A stretch of 64,000 bases of DNA from Pseudomonas sp. MWU16-30317 (GTDB lineage: Bacteria > Pseudomonadota > Gammaproteobacteria > Pseudomonadales > Pseudomonadaceae): positions 62,001 to 126,000 of the forward strand of contig NZ_JAIWJA010000002.1 of NCBI RefSeq assembly GCF_020515695.1. The letters are read 5' to 3'. The position numbers and the translations under genes were made by a program. The notes beneath the pieces are model-generated. The model had not been told where the DNA came from. It saw nothing but the letters and a program-made list of their open reading frames with translations, and searched no databases. Below, one piece after another: positions 14,492 to 25,166 of the stretch. The first letter of the stretch is position 1. The number at the start of each line of letters is the position of its first letter.

Positions 14492-15754
14492 ATGGCAAAC
14501 GTGCAAAGCGGCAAAATGATCGTCGGTCTGGATATCGGCACCTCCAAGGTGGTGGCGCTGGTAGGCGAAGTCGCGGCCGACGGCACCCTGGATATCGTCG
14601 GGATCGGTACCCATCCTTCCCGCGGCCTGAAGAAGGGCGTGGTGGTCAATATCGAGTCCACAGTGCAGTCGATCCAGCGCGCCATCGAAGAAGCGCAGCT
14701 GATGGCCGGTTGCCGGATCCACTCGGCCTTCGTCGGTGTGGCGGGCAATCATATCCGCAGCCTCAACTCCCACGGCATCGTCGCCATTCGCGATCGCGAA
14801 GTGAGCATGGCCGACCTTGAGCGCGTCCTCGACGCCGCCCAGGCCGTCGCCATTCCCGCCGATCAGCGCGTGCTGCACACGCTGCCGCAGGATTACGTGA
14901 TCGACAACCAGGAAGGCGTCCGCGAGCCACTGGGCATGTCGGGCGTGCGCCTGGAAGCCAAGGTCCACGTGGTGACCTGCGCAGTCAACGCCGCGCAGAA
15001 CATCGAGAAGTGCGTGCGTCGCTGTGGTCTGGAAATCGACGACATCATCCTCGAGCAGCTGGCCTCGGCCTATTCGGTATTGACCGATGACGAGAAAGAG
15101 CTGGGCGTGTGCCTGGTGGACATCGGCGGCGGTACCACCGACATCGCGATTTTCACCGAAGGCGCCATCCGCCACACGGCAGTGATCCCGATCGCCGGCG
15201 ATCAGGTCACCAACGACATCGCCATGGCCCTGCGCACGCCGACCCAGTATGCCGAAGAGATCAAGATCCGTTACGCCTGCGCCCTGGCCAAGTTGGCCGG
15301 TGCCGGCGAAACCATCAAAGTGCCGAGCGTTGGCGATCGTCCACCGCGCGAGCTGTCCCGTCAGGCCTTGGCCGAAGTGGTCGAGCCGCGCTACGACGAG
15401 CTGTTCACCCTGATCCATGCCGAACTGCGTCGCAGTGGCTACGAAGACCTGATCCCGGCCGGCATCGTGCTGACCGGCGGCACTTCGAAAATGGAAGGGG
15501 CCACGGAGCTGGCCGAAGAAATTTTCCACATGCCGGTACGCCTCGGTGTACCGCACACGGTGCGCGGCCTCGGTGACGTGATCCGCAATCCGATCTATTC
15601 CACAGCAGTGGGTTTGTTGATGTATGGCCTGCAGAAGCAGTCCGATGGCGTCAACCTGTCCGGAATCAGCAGTAGCAGCAACAGCGGTTATGGCGAAGAA
15701 GAGAAAGCCCCAGTGCTAGAGCGGTTGAAGCGGTGGGTGCAGGGCAATTTCTAG
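14492..15754 (+). CDS. ftsA: Cell division protein FtsA
   Basis: An actin-like ATPase that tethers FtsZ filaments to the inner membrane and recruits later divisome proteins. In its 420 residues are the phosphate-1 loop GLDIGTSKVVALVGEV near the N terminus, the 1C subdomain unique to FtsA, the second phosphate loop LVDIGGGTTDIA and the adenosine motif TGGTSKMEG. The last residues, LERLKRWVQGNF, form the amphipathic membrane-targeting helix. AAGAGGCAGG serves as ribosome site. Confidence 0.97.
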   Translation: MANVQSGKMIVGLDIGTSKVVALVGEVAADGTLDIVGIGTHPSRGLKKGVVVNIESTVQSIQRAIEEAQLMAGCRIHSAFVGVAGNHIRSLNSHGIVAIRDREVSMADLERVLDAAQAVAIPADQRVLHTLPQDYVIDNQEGVREPLGMSGVRLEAKVHVVTCAVNAAQNIEKCVRRCGLEIDDIILEQLASAYSVLTDDEKELGVCLVDIGGGTTDIAIFTEGAIRHTAVIPIAGDQVTNDIAMALRTPTQYAEEIKIRYACALAKLAGAGETIKVPSVGDRPPRELSRQALAEVVEPRYDELFTLIHAELRRSGYEDLIPAGIVLTGGTSKMEGATELAEEIFHMPVRLGVPHTVRGLGDVIRNPIYSTAVGLLMYGLQKQSDGVNLSGISSSSNSGYGEEEKAPVLERLKRWVQGNF

Positions 15755-15812
15755 CTTCAAAAGCGGTAATGGGCAGTAGGCGAAAAAACTAGAGAACTGA
15801 AGGAGAGGGAAC

Positions 15813-17003
15813 ATGTTCGAACTCGTAGACAACATCCCACAAAGCCCGGTCATTAAAGTGATCGGCGTTGGTGGTGGCGGCGGCAACGCGGTCAATCACA
15901 TGGTCAAGAGCAACATCGAAGGCGTCGAGTTCATCTGCGCCAACACCGATGCTCAAGCCCTGAAAAGCATTGGTGCACGTACCATTCTGCAACTGGGTAC
16001 CGGCGTCACCAAGGGCCTGGGCGCAGGCGCCAACCCGGAAGTCGGTCGTCAGGCCGCTCTCGAAGATCGCGAGCGCATCGCTGAAGTGCTGGCGGGCACC
16101 AACATGGTCTTCATCACCACCGGCATGGGTGGCGGTACCGGTACCGGTGCGGCCCCGATCATTGCCGAAGTGGCGAAGGAAATGGGCATCCTGACCGTTG
16201 CGGTGGTCACGCGTCCGTTCCCGTTCGAAGGCCGCAAGCGCATGCAGATCGCCGACGAAGGCATCCGTATGCTGTCGGAAAGCGTCGATTCGCTGATCAC
16301 CATCCCGAACGAGAAACTGCTGACCATCCTCGGCAAGGACGCCAGCCTGCTGTCGGCTTTCGCCAAGGCCGACGACGTGCTGGCCGGTGCCGTTCGCGGT
16401 ATCTCGGACATCATCAAGCGTCCGGGCATGATCAACGTCGACTTCGCCGACGTGCGTACCGTGATGAGCGAGATGGGCATGGCGATGATGGGCACTGGCT
16501 GCGCCAGCGGTCCTAATCGTGCACGTGAAGCCACCGAAGCGGCGATTCGCAACCCGCTGCTCGAGGACGTCAACCTGCAAGGTGCTCGCGGTATCCTGGT
16601 GAACATCACCGCAGGTCCCGACCTGTCGCTGGGCGAGTACTCGGATGTCGGTAGCATCATCGAAGCGTTCGCCTCCGAACACGCGATGGTCAAGGTCGGC
16701 ACCGTGATCGATCCCGATATGCGCGACGAGCTGCACGTGACTGTAGTCGCGACGGGCCTGGGCGCGAAAATCGAGAAGCCGGTGAAGATCATCGACAACA
16801 CCTTGCAGACCATGTCCGCACAGTCCGCCGCTCCAGCGCCTGCTCGTCAGGAACTGCCATCGGTGAACTACCGTGACCTGGATCGTCCGACCGTCATGCG
16901 CAATCAGGCTCAGGCCGGTGCCGCTGCGGCCGCGAAGCTGAATCCGCAAGATGATCTGGATTATCTGGACATCCCGGCCTTCCTGCGTCGCCAGGCCGAT
17001 TAA
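15813..17003 (+). CDS. ftsZ: Cell division GTPase FtsZ
   Basis: The tubulin homologue that polymerises into the Z ring at midcell. The 396-residue protein has GVGGGGGNAVNHM for nucleotide binding, the tubulin signature GGGTGTG at about residues 108-114, the T7-loop region, a variable linker rich in Ala/Gln, and the conserved C-terminal peptide LDIPAFLRRQAD that binds FtsA and ZipA. A GGAGAGGG ribosome site precedes the ATG. The 58-base ftsA-ftsZ gap holds no feature beyond that site. Confidence 0.98.
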   Translation: MFELVDNIPQSPVIKVIGVGGGGGNAVNHMVKSNIEGVEFICANTDAQALKSIGARTILQLGTGVTKGLGAGANPEVGRQAALEDRERIAEVLAGTNMVFITTGMGGGTGTGAAPIIAEVAKEMGILTVAVVTRPFPFEGRKRMQIADEGIRMLSESVDSLITIPNEKLLTILGKDASLLSAFAKADDVLAGAVRGISDIIKRPGMINVDFADVRTVMSEMGMAMMGTGCASGPNRAREATEAAIRNPLLEDVNLQGARGILVNITAGPDLSLGEYSDVGSIIEAFASEHAMVKVGTVIDPDMRDELHVTVVATGLGAKIEKPVKIIDNTLQTMSAQSAAPAPARQELPSVNYRDLDRPTVMRNQAQAGAAAAAKLNPQDDLDYLDIPAFLRRQAD

Positions 17004-17034
17004 TGCAATTTATCAGGGGTATTAGGGTGATTGG

Positions 17035-17063
17035 TGTTCAGCAAAGGTCGGAGCTGCTATTAT
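17035..17063 (+). promoter_or_regulatory. candidate lpxC promoter
   Basis: In the ftsZ-lpxC gap, a -10 hexamer TATTAT (17058-17063) lies 17 bp after TGTTCA (17035-17040). This would give a roughly 45-base leader and let lpxC be expressed apart from the division genes. The -35 match is modest. Confidence 0.45.
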
Positions 17064-17079
17064 CGCCAGCCTTTGTTGA

Positions 17080-18027
<948 letters not shown>

Positions 18028-18060
18028 GTACAGTTTCGAACGTTTCTCTCTCAGTTTGAA

Positions 18061-18087
18061 AAGCCATCTTCGGGTGGCTTTTTTTAT
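18061..18087 (+). terminator. rho-independent terminator after lpxC
   Basis: AAGCCATC pairs with GGTGGCTT around a TTCG tetraloop (one G-T wobble), followed by a run of seven T. It begins about 30 bases after the lpxC stop. Confidence 0.85.
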
Positions 18088-18110
18088 GGTCGCTGGTTGG
18101 GGTTGGGGTG

Positions 18111-18330
18111 TGGTGCTTTGCTGCGGGCTTGTGCGGCTCGCCCTGCTCATTGGCCCTTCGCCGAGGCTCAGGGTACCCGCGTGCAGACGCCTGAAGAGAG
18201 GGCACGGCGCAATGGGCCATCCGTGGCCCAACGCGCCTGACCCGGCATCCTGCCGGGATCTCCCTCTCTTCAGGCGCCTGCACGCGGCCTGCTGGAGGGG
18301 CGATCCGCACAGGCCCGCAGCAAAGCACCA
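18111..18330 (+). repeat. Large branched palindromic element, copy A
   Basis: A 220-bp nested palindrome. The outer arms 18111-18140 and 18301-18330 pair in 28 of 30 positions, plus one wobble. The inner arms 18178-18202 and 18262-18286 pair in 24 of 25. The inner helix is capped by two hairpins: TGGGCCA-TCCG-TGGCCCA (213-230 of the 18,000s, with a GGCGC/GCGCC base) and CCCGGCA-TCC-TGCCGGG (18241-18257). A small hairpin CCCT...AGGG lies on the 5' side, and GCCTGCTGGAGGGG forms the 3' junction. Copy B, in opposite orientation, has the same plan with different stem sequences. Either a mobile palindrome or a structured RNA at the lpxC 3' end; I do not recognise a named family. Confidence 0.8.
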
Positions 18331-18391
18331 GCCGAGATTTGAGGTGCATGGAGCAGCTTTGAAAAGCTGAACAAACGACGCAGATGTCACT

Positions 18392-18617
18392 GTTCTGCTT
18401 TCGAGGCGGTCTTGGGGTTGCGGCCCCCTTCCAGCAGGCCGCGTTTCGACGCACTGGCGAGGGGATAGCCGGCATGGATGCCGGCTAAGCCCCGTTGGGC
18501 CACGGAAGGCCCATCGGGGCGTGCCCCTCGCCAGTGCGTTGAAGCGCGGGCACCCTGAGCCAAGGCGAAGGGCCAATGGCGGGAGCCGCAACCCCAAGGC
18601 CGGCTCGAAAGCAGAAC
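18392..18617 (-). repeat. Large branched palindromic element, copy B (inverted)
   Basis: A second copy, read on the - strand. The outer arms 18392-18426 and 18583-18617 pair in 32 of 35 positions plus a wobble. The inner arms 18440-18464 and 18524-18548 pair along all 25 positions if G-U pairs are allowed. The cap hairpins are 18469-18484 (CCGGCAT..ATGCCGG) and 18489-18520 (GCCCCG base, TGGGCC/GGCCCA stem). Shared with copy A are the loop and junction blocks CATTGGCCCTTCGCC, GGCTCAGGGT and GGCCTGCTGGA. The helix sequences are not shared, yet remain complementary. It lies just 3' of dciA in sense orientation, as copy A does for lpxC. Confidence 0.8.
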
Positions 18618-18686
18618 CACCCCGATCCCCAACCCACTCTGGTCATCAAGCGGCCGTAAACCCAGCCCAGGCCGACACCCAAGCGA

Positions 18687-19142
18687 TCAAGTTTTAGGCT
18701 TGCCATGACTGGCCAATCGCTCCAGCGCCGCACGCAACCCAGGATTGGTAATCCCCTCGGCAGTGGCCTGGATATTCTCGGCCGAGCGTACCGACAGATC
18801 GATCGCATGCCCGGCCGCTGCGCTCTGTACCGTGGGCGGTTGCACCTTGAAGAGGATGCGCGTCAGGCTGGCGAATTCCTCCAGCGCCGTGAGATCGCGC
18901 TGCAGGCGTTTTTGCTGGTAGCGCAGGCGTGTGGCCCAGTGCCCGTCGGTGACCACCAGCAGCAAAGTGCCTTCGCGCCACGACGCCACGCGGCAGAATT
19001 CCCGCGCCGCAGGTTGCAGCTGACTCTCGAGCAATCGTTGCAGATGACCCAGACGCTGGGCCTGGCTGAACAGCGCCTTCAGCGGCTTGGCTTCGCGCAA
19101 CAAGGCGGCGGGAGCCTTGGCGGGGAGGGGGCGAAAGGCCAT
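18687..19142 (-). CDS. dciA: DciA-type replicative helicase loader/operator (DUF721)
   Basis: A 151-residue DUF721 protein. DciA proteins assist loading of the DnaB helicase in bacteria that lack DnaC. The DUF721 domain covers about residues 5-100, with the family pattern of a basic N-terminal helix, REFCRVASWREGTLLLVVTDGHWATRLRYQQ and the hydrophobic strands of the KH-like fold. The position between lpxC and secA matches the P. aeruginosa orthologue. The ATG at 19142 is chosen because upstream codons lack family similarity; the long upstream extension to 19340 is rejected. No clear ribosome site is visible. Confidence 0.85.
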   Translation of the reverse strand: MAFRPLPAKAPAALLREAKPLKALFSQAQRLGHLQRLLESQLQPAAREFCRVASWREGTLLLVVTDGHWATRLRYQQKRLQRDLTALEEFASLTRILFKVQPPTVQSAAAGHAIDLSVRSAENIQATAEGITNPGLRAALERLASHGKPKT

Positions 19143-19291
19143 GGGGGGGACACCGGAGGTTACAGAGCACCTATGGTAACAGATGCCCTGGCAACATAAC
19201 TTATGCGTCAATGGGTTGAAGTTGACGCAAAAGCCCTTATTGTAAAAAAGCCCCGTCACAGCGCTGTGCCAGCATCGTGGACATCGAGCCA

Positions 19292-19320
19292 CTTTCCTCT
19301 CCATCGTTTCCGGGTAGAAT
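19292..19320 (+). promoter_or_regulatory. possible secA promoter
   Basis: The 261-base gap between dciA and secA, which are divergent, contains TAGAAT at 19315-19320 with a weak -35 (CTTTCC) 17 bp upstream. A second possibility is TTGAAG at 19216 with TATTGT near 19238. Neither is strong. No other feature is seen in the gap. Confidence 0.3.
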
Positions 19321-19403
19321 GCTCGTTCGCATGCGGCCATCAGGGCTGCTCGGGCGACTCACGGGGCCGCCCTCCATCCCTATGTGTGGAAGAAACTGCC
19401 GAT

Positions 19404-22148
<2,745 letters not shown>

Positions 22149-22173
22149 CAGCTGCCTGTAACCTGTTGTATCG

Positions 22174-22206
22174 CGCCGCGAACGGCTTGCCGTTCGCGGC
22201 GTTTTT
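22174..22206 (+). terminator. terminator after secA
   Basis: A perfect 12-bp stem CGCCGCGAACGG/CCGTTCGCGGCG with a CTTG loop, followed by TTTTTCC; it starts about 25 bases after the secA stop. Confidence 0.9.
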
Positions 22207-22264
22207 CCATCATTGCCGCCGCGGCCCGATGCCGCGACGCAGATTCCATTCAAGGAGCGCTTAC

Positions 22265-23482
22265 ATGGCTGTCGGTCTTGGTCCTTTGCCTACGCTGCAC
22301 CCGGTTCCCGGTTTTGAACTCGGCATCTCCAGTGCTGGCATCAAGCGCCCAGGGCGCAAGGATGTCGTGGTCATGCGCTGCGCCGAAGGCTCCAGCGTCG
22401 CCGGCGTGTTCACCCTCAACGCGTTCTGCGCCGCGCCTGTGATCCTGTCCAAGCAGCGCGTCGGCGGCCCTGTGCGTTATCTGCTGACCAATACTGGCAA
22501 CGCCAACGCCGGTACCGGCAAGCCGGGCCTGCTGGCCGCCGAGCGCACCACTGCCAAACTGGCCGAGCTGACCGGTGTCGACGCCAGCGCCGTGCTGCCG
22601 TTCTCGACCGGTGTGATCGGCGAGCCGCTGCCGGTCGAGAAGATCGAAGGCGCACTGCAAGCTGCGCTGGACGACCTGTCTGTGGATAACTGGGCGGCGG
22701 CTGCCACTGGCATCATGACCACCGACACCTTGCCTAAAGGCGCCAGCCGGCAGTTTCAGCACGATGGCGTGACCGTCACCGTGACCGGTATCAGCAAGGG
22801 CGCGGGGATGATTCGGCCGAACATGGCAACCATGCTGGGCTACATCGCCACCGACGCCAAGGTGGCGCCGGCAGTGCTGCAAGACCTGATGCGCGACGGT
22901 GCCAACAAGTCGTTCAACCGCATTACCATCGACGGCGATACGTCCACCAACGACTGCTGCATGCTGATCGCGACCGGTCAGGCGGCGCTGCCGGAAATCA
23001 CGGCGGCCAGCGGCGAACTGTTTACCAAGCTAAAGCAGGCGGTGTTCGAGGTGTGCATGGAAGTGGCCCAGGCCATCGTCCGTGACGGTGAAGGGGCAAC
23101 CAAGTTCGTGACGGTCGAGGTCAACGGCGGTGGCAATCATCAGGAGTGCCTGGACGTCGGTTATACCGTGGCTCACTCGCCGCTGATCAAGACCGCGCTG
23201 TTCGCGTCCGACCCTAACTGGGGCCGGATTCTGGCGGCAGTCGGGCGTGCTGGCGTGCCGGACCTGGATGTCAGCCTGATCGACGTCTACCTGGGCGAGG
23301 TCAATATCGCCAGCCGAGGCGCACGCGCGGTGACCTACACCGAAGAGCAGGGCTCGGCGGTGATGGCGCGTGAAGAGATCACTATCCGTATCGAACTGGG
23401 CCGTGGCGACTGCAGCGAAACCATCTGGACCACTGACCTGTCCCACGAGTACGTGAAGATCAACGCCGAATACCGCACTTAA
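22265..23482 (+). CDS. argJ: Bifunctional ornithine acetyltransferase / N-acetylglutamate synthase ArgJ
   Basis: It recycles the acetyl group between N-acetylornithine and glutamate in arginine synthesis. The ATG at 22265 (ribosome site AAGGAG) gives 405 residues. The self-cleavage site of the family, MIRPNMATMLGY, is present; the chain is cut between Ala and Thr to give two subunits with Thr as nucleophile. TGIMTTDT and the C-terminal ALFASDPNWGRI are also typical. It stands between its upstream terminator and a REP hairpin before mutT. Confidence 0.96.
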   Translation: MAVGLGPLPTLHPVPGFELGISSAGIKRPGRKDVVVMRCAEGSSVAGVFTLNAFCAAPVILSKQRVGGPVRYLLTNTGNANAGTGKPGLLAAERTTAKLAELTGVDASAVLPFSTGVIGEPLPVEKIEGALQAALDDLSVDNWAAAATGIMTTDTLPKGASRQFQHDGVTVTVTGISKGAGMIRPNMATMLGYIATDAKVAPAVLQDLMRDGANKSFNRITIDGDTSTNDCCMLIATGQAALPEITAASGELFTKLKQAVFEVCMEVAQAIVRDGEGATKFVTVEVNGGGNHQECLDVGYTVAHSPLIKTALFASDPNWGRILAAVGRAGVPDLDVSLIDVYLGEVNIASRGARAVTYTEEQGSAVMAREEITIRIELGRGDCSETIWTTDLSHEYVKINAEYRT

Positions 23483-23496
23483 TATTTGCACCTCCC

Positions 23497-23529
23497 TCTG
23501 TGGGAGCGCGCAAGCCGGCTCCCACAGAG
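23497..23529 (+). repeat. REP-type hairpin between argJ and mutT
   Basis: A perfect 12-bp inverted repeat CTCTGTGGGAGC/GCTCCCACAGAG around a 9-base GC-rich loop, of the common Pseudomonas REP class (GTGGGAGC core). There is no T run, so it is more likely an mRNA-end stabiliser or gyrase/IHF-type site than a full terminator. Confidence 0.75.
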
Positions 23530-23550
23530 GGTTGGTCCCAGGAGGCACTT

Positions 23551-24492
23551 GTGAAACGCATCCACGTAGCCGCCGCCGTGATACGCGGTGCCGACGGCAA
23601 GATTCTGATCGCTCGACGGGCCGAGACCCAGCATCAAGGCGGCCTATGGGAATTTCCCGGTGGCAAGGTCGAGGACGGCGAAGATGTTCAGCACGCCCTC
23701 AAGCGCGAGCTGGCCGAGGAGTTGGGTATCCAGGTCACGCAAGCCCGGCCGCTGATCAAGGTCAGCCATGATTATGTCGACAAACACGTCTTGCTCGACG
23801 TCTGGGAGGTGTCGGCCTTCACCGGCGAGCCCCATGGCGCCGAGGGCCAGCCGCTGGTCTGGGTGACGTCCAGGGAGCTGCTGCAATACGACTTCCCTGA
23901 GGCCAATCGGCCGATCGTCGCGGCGGCCAGCTTGCCTAGCCAGTATCTGATCACCCCGGGCGAGCTGGACACGCCGGTGCTGCTGCGCGGTTTGCAAAAG
24001 GCTATCGCTGGCGGCATCAGGCTGGTGCAACTGAGGGCGCCAAATGGCTACGATCCGCAGTACCGCGATCTGGCGGTGGACGCTGCCGGTTTGTGTGCGG
24101 GCAAGGCGCAGTTGATGCTGAAGGGGCCGTTGGAATGGCTGGGGGATTTCCCTTCGGCTGGCTGGCACCTGACCTCAGCGCAGCTGCGCAAGTATGCGAG
24201 CAAGGGCCGGCCGTTTCCGAAGGAGCGGTGGCTGGCGGCGTCTTGCCATGATGCCGAGGAGATCGCGCTGGCGCGGCAGATGGATGTGGATTTCATCACG
24301 TTGTCGCCGGTGCAGCCGACCCAGACCCATCCTGAGGCGCAGCCTTTGGGGTGGGAGCGGGTCGGGGAGTTGATCGTTGGCTTCAATCAGCCGGTGTTTT
24401 TGTTGGGTGGGGTTGGGCCTTCGGACGCTTCCAGAGCGCATGAGCTGGGTGCTCAAGGTGTCGCCGGCATCCGCGCCTTCTGGACTGATTGA
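23551..24492 (+). CDS. mutT: Nudix hydrolase MutT fused to a ThiE-like domain
   Basis: Residues 1-130 form a Nudix hydrolase with the full box GGKVEDGEDVQHALKRELAE...LGI. MutT removes 8-oxo-dGTP from the nucleotide pool. Residues about 140-313 resemble a thiamine-phosphate synthase TIM barrel (TPGELDTPVLLRGLQKAI, LRAP, GWHLTSAQL, DFITLSPVQPTQTHP, GGVGPSDASRAHELGAQGVAGIRAF). This fusion is standard in Pseudomonas, and the barrel's role is not known. The GTG at 23551 with ribosome site CAGGAGG gives 313 residues; the more upstream start passes through the REP hairpin. Confidence 0.92.
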   Translation: MKRIHVAAAVIRGADGKILIARRAETQHQGGLWEFPGGKVEDGEDVQHALKRELAEELGIQVTQARPLIKVSHDYVDKHVLLDVWEVSAFTGEPHGAEGQPLVWVTSRELLQYDFPEANRPIVAAASLPSQYLITPGELDTPVLLRGLQKAIAGGIRLVQLRAPNGYDPQYRDLAVDAAGLCAGKAQLMLKGPLEWLGDFPSAGWHLTSAQLRKYASKGRPFPKERWLAASCHDAEEIALARQMDVDFITLSPVQPTQTHPEAQPLGWERVGELIVGFNQPVFLLGGVGPSDASRAHELGAQGVAGIRAFWTD

Positions 24493-24506
24493 TTCGCGGC
24501 GTCTAT

Positions 24507-24584
24507 GCCGGCCCTTTCGCGGGCAAGCCTTGCTCCTACAAATGTACACCCGTGGGAGCAAAGCTTGCTCGCGAAGAGGCCGGC
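24507..24584 (+). repeat. REPIN (two inverted REP sequences)
   Basis: A REP at 24507-24540 (GCCGGC...GCTCCTACA) and its inverse at 24552-24584 (TGGGAGCAAAGCTTGCTC...GCCGGC) lie 11 bases apart between the convergent mutT and the adenosyltransferase gene. This is the typical mobile REPIN arrangement of Pseudomonas. Confidence 0.85.
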
Positions 24585-24600
24585 AAACACACAGCCGACC

Positions 24601-25164
24601 TCAAGGTTTCGCCGCGGCCTGCCAGAGGATTTCCTTTACGCCTTGGCGCCGGGCGATGATCCTCGCGGCAACGAACAGCAGATCCGATAGGCGATTGATG
24701 TAGGCCAAGGCGACGCCTTCCAAGGGTTCTATGGCGTTCAGTTGCTGGCAACGACGCTCTGCGGTGCGGGCCAGGCTCCGGCAGACGTGGGCCTGGGCAA
24801 TGAGCGTCGAGCCGCCCGGCAGAATGAAATTCTCCAAGGGCCCCAACTCCTCGTTCCATAGATCGATTGCCTGTTCCAGGCGCTCGACTTCCAGCTGATT
24901 CAGCGCCTGATAGGTCGGCATCGCCAGTTCGCCGCCGAGGTCGAACAAGCGGTGTTGGCAGGGGGCGAGCACGGCGAGTACTTCGTGCAACTCCGACTCC
25001 TGTGCCAGCCCGGCGAGCAGCAGGCCGAGTTGGCTGTTGAGGGTGTCGACTTCGCCAATCGCCTCGACGCGGGGGTGGTCCTTGGGCACGCGACGTCCGT
25101 CGCCCAAACCGGTTTCGCCCGTGTCGCCAGTGCGGGTGTAAATTTTCGACAGGCGAAAGCCCAT
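24601..25164 (-). CDS. PduO-type cob(I)alamin adenosyltransferase
   Basis: This 187-residue enzyme transfers the 5'-deoxyadenosyl group of ATP to cob(I)alamin, making coenzyme B12. The N-terminal signature KIYTRTGDTGETGLGDGRRVPKDHPRVEAIG is the ATP-binding region of the PduO family, and the conserved Arg/Glu helix CRSLARTAERRCQQL is present near residues 125-140. It starts 2 bases after the end of the upstream kinase gene, so the two are very probably cotranscribed. Confidence 0.92.
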   Translation of the reverse strand: MGFRLSKIYTRTGDTGETGLGDGRRVPKDHPRVEAIGEVDTLNSQLGLLLAGLAQESELHEVLAVLAPCQHRLFDLGGELAMPTYQALNQLEVERLEQAIDLWNEELGPLENFILPGGSTLIAQAHVCRSLARTAERRCQQLNAIEPLEGVALAYINRLSDLLFVAARIIARRQGVKEILWQAAAKP

Positions 25165-25166
25165 GA

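Noticed and set aside
18387..18617. Simple bidirectional terminator or REPIN explanation for the palindromes
   Set aside because: They lack T runs, are far longer than REP units, and carry nested hairpins with conserved loops.
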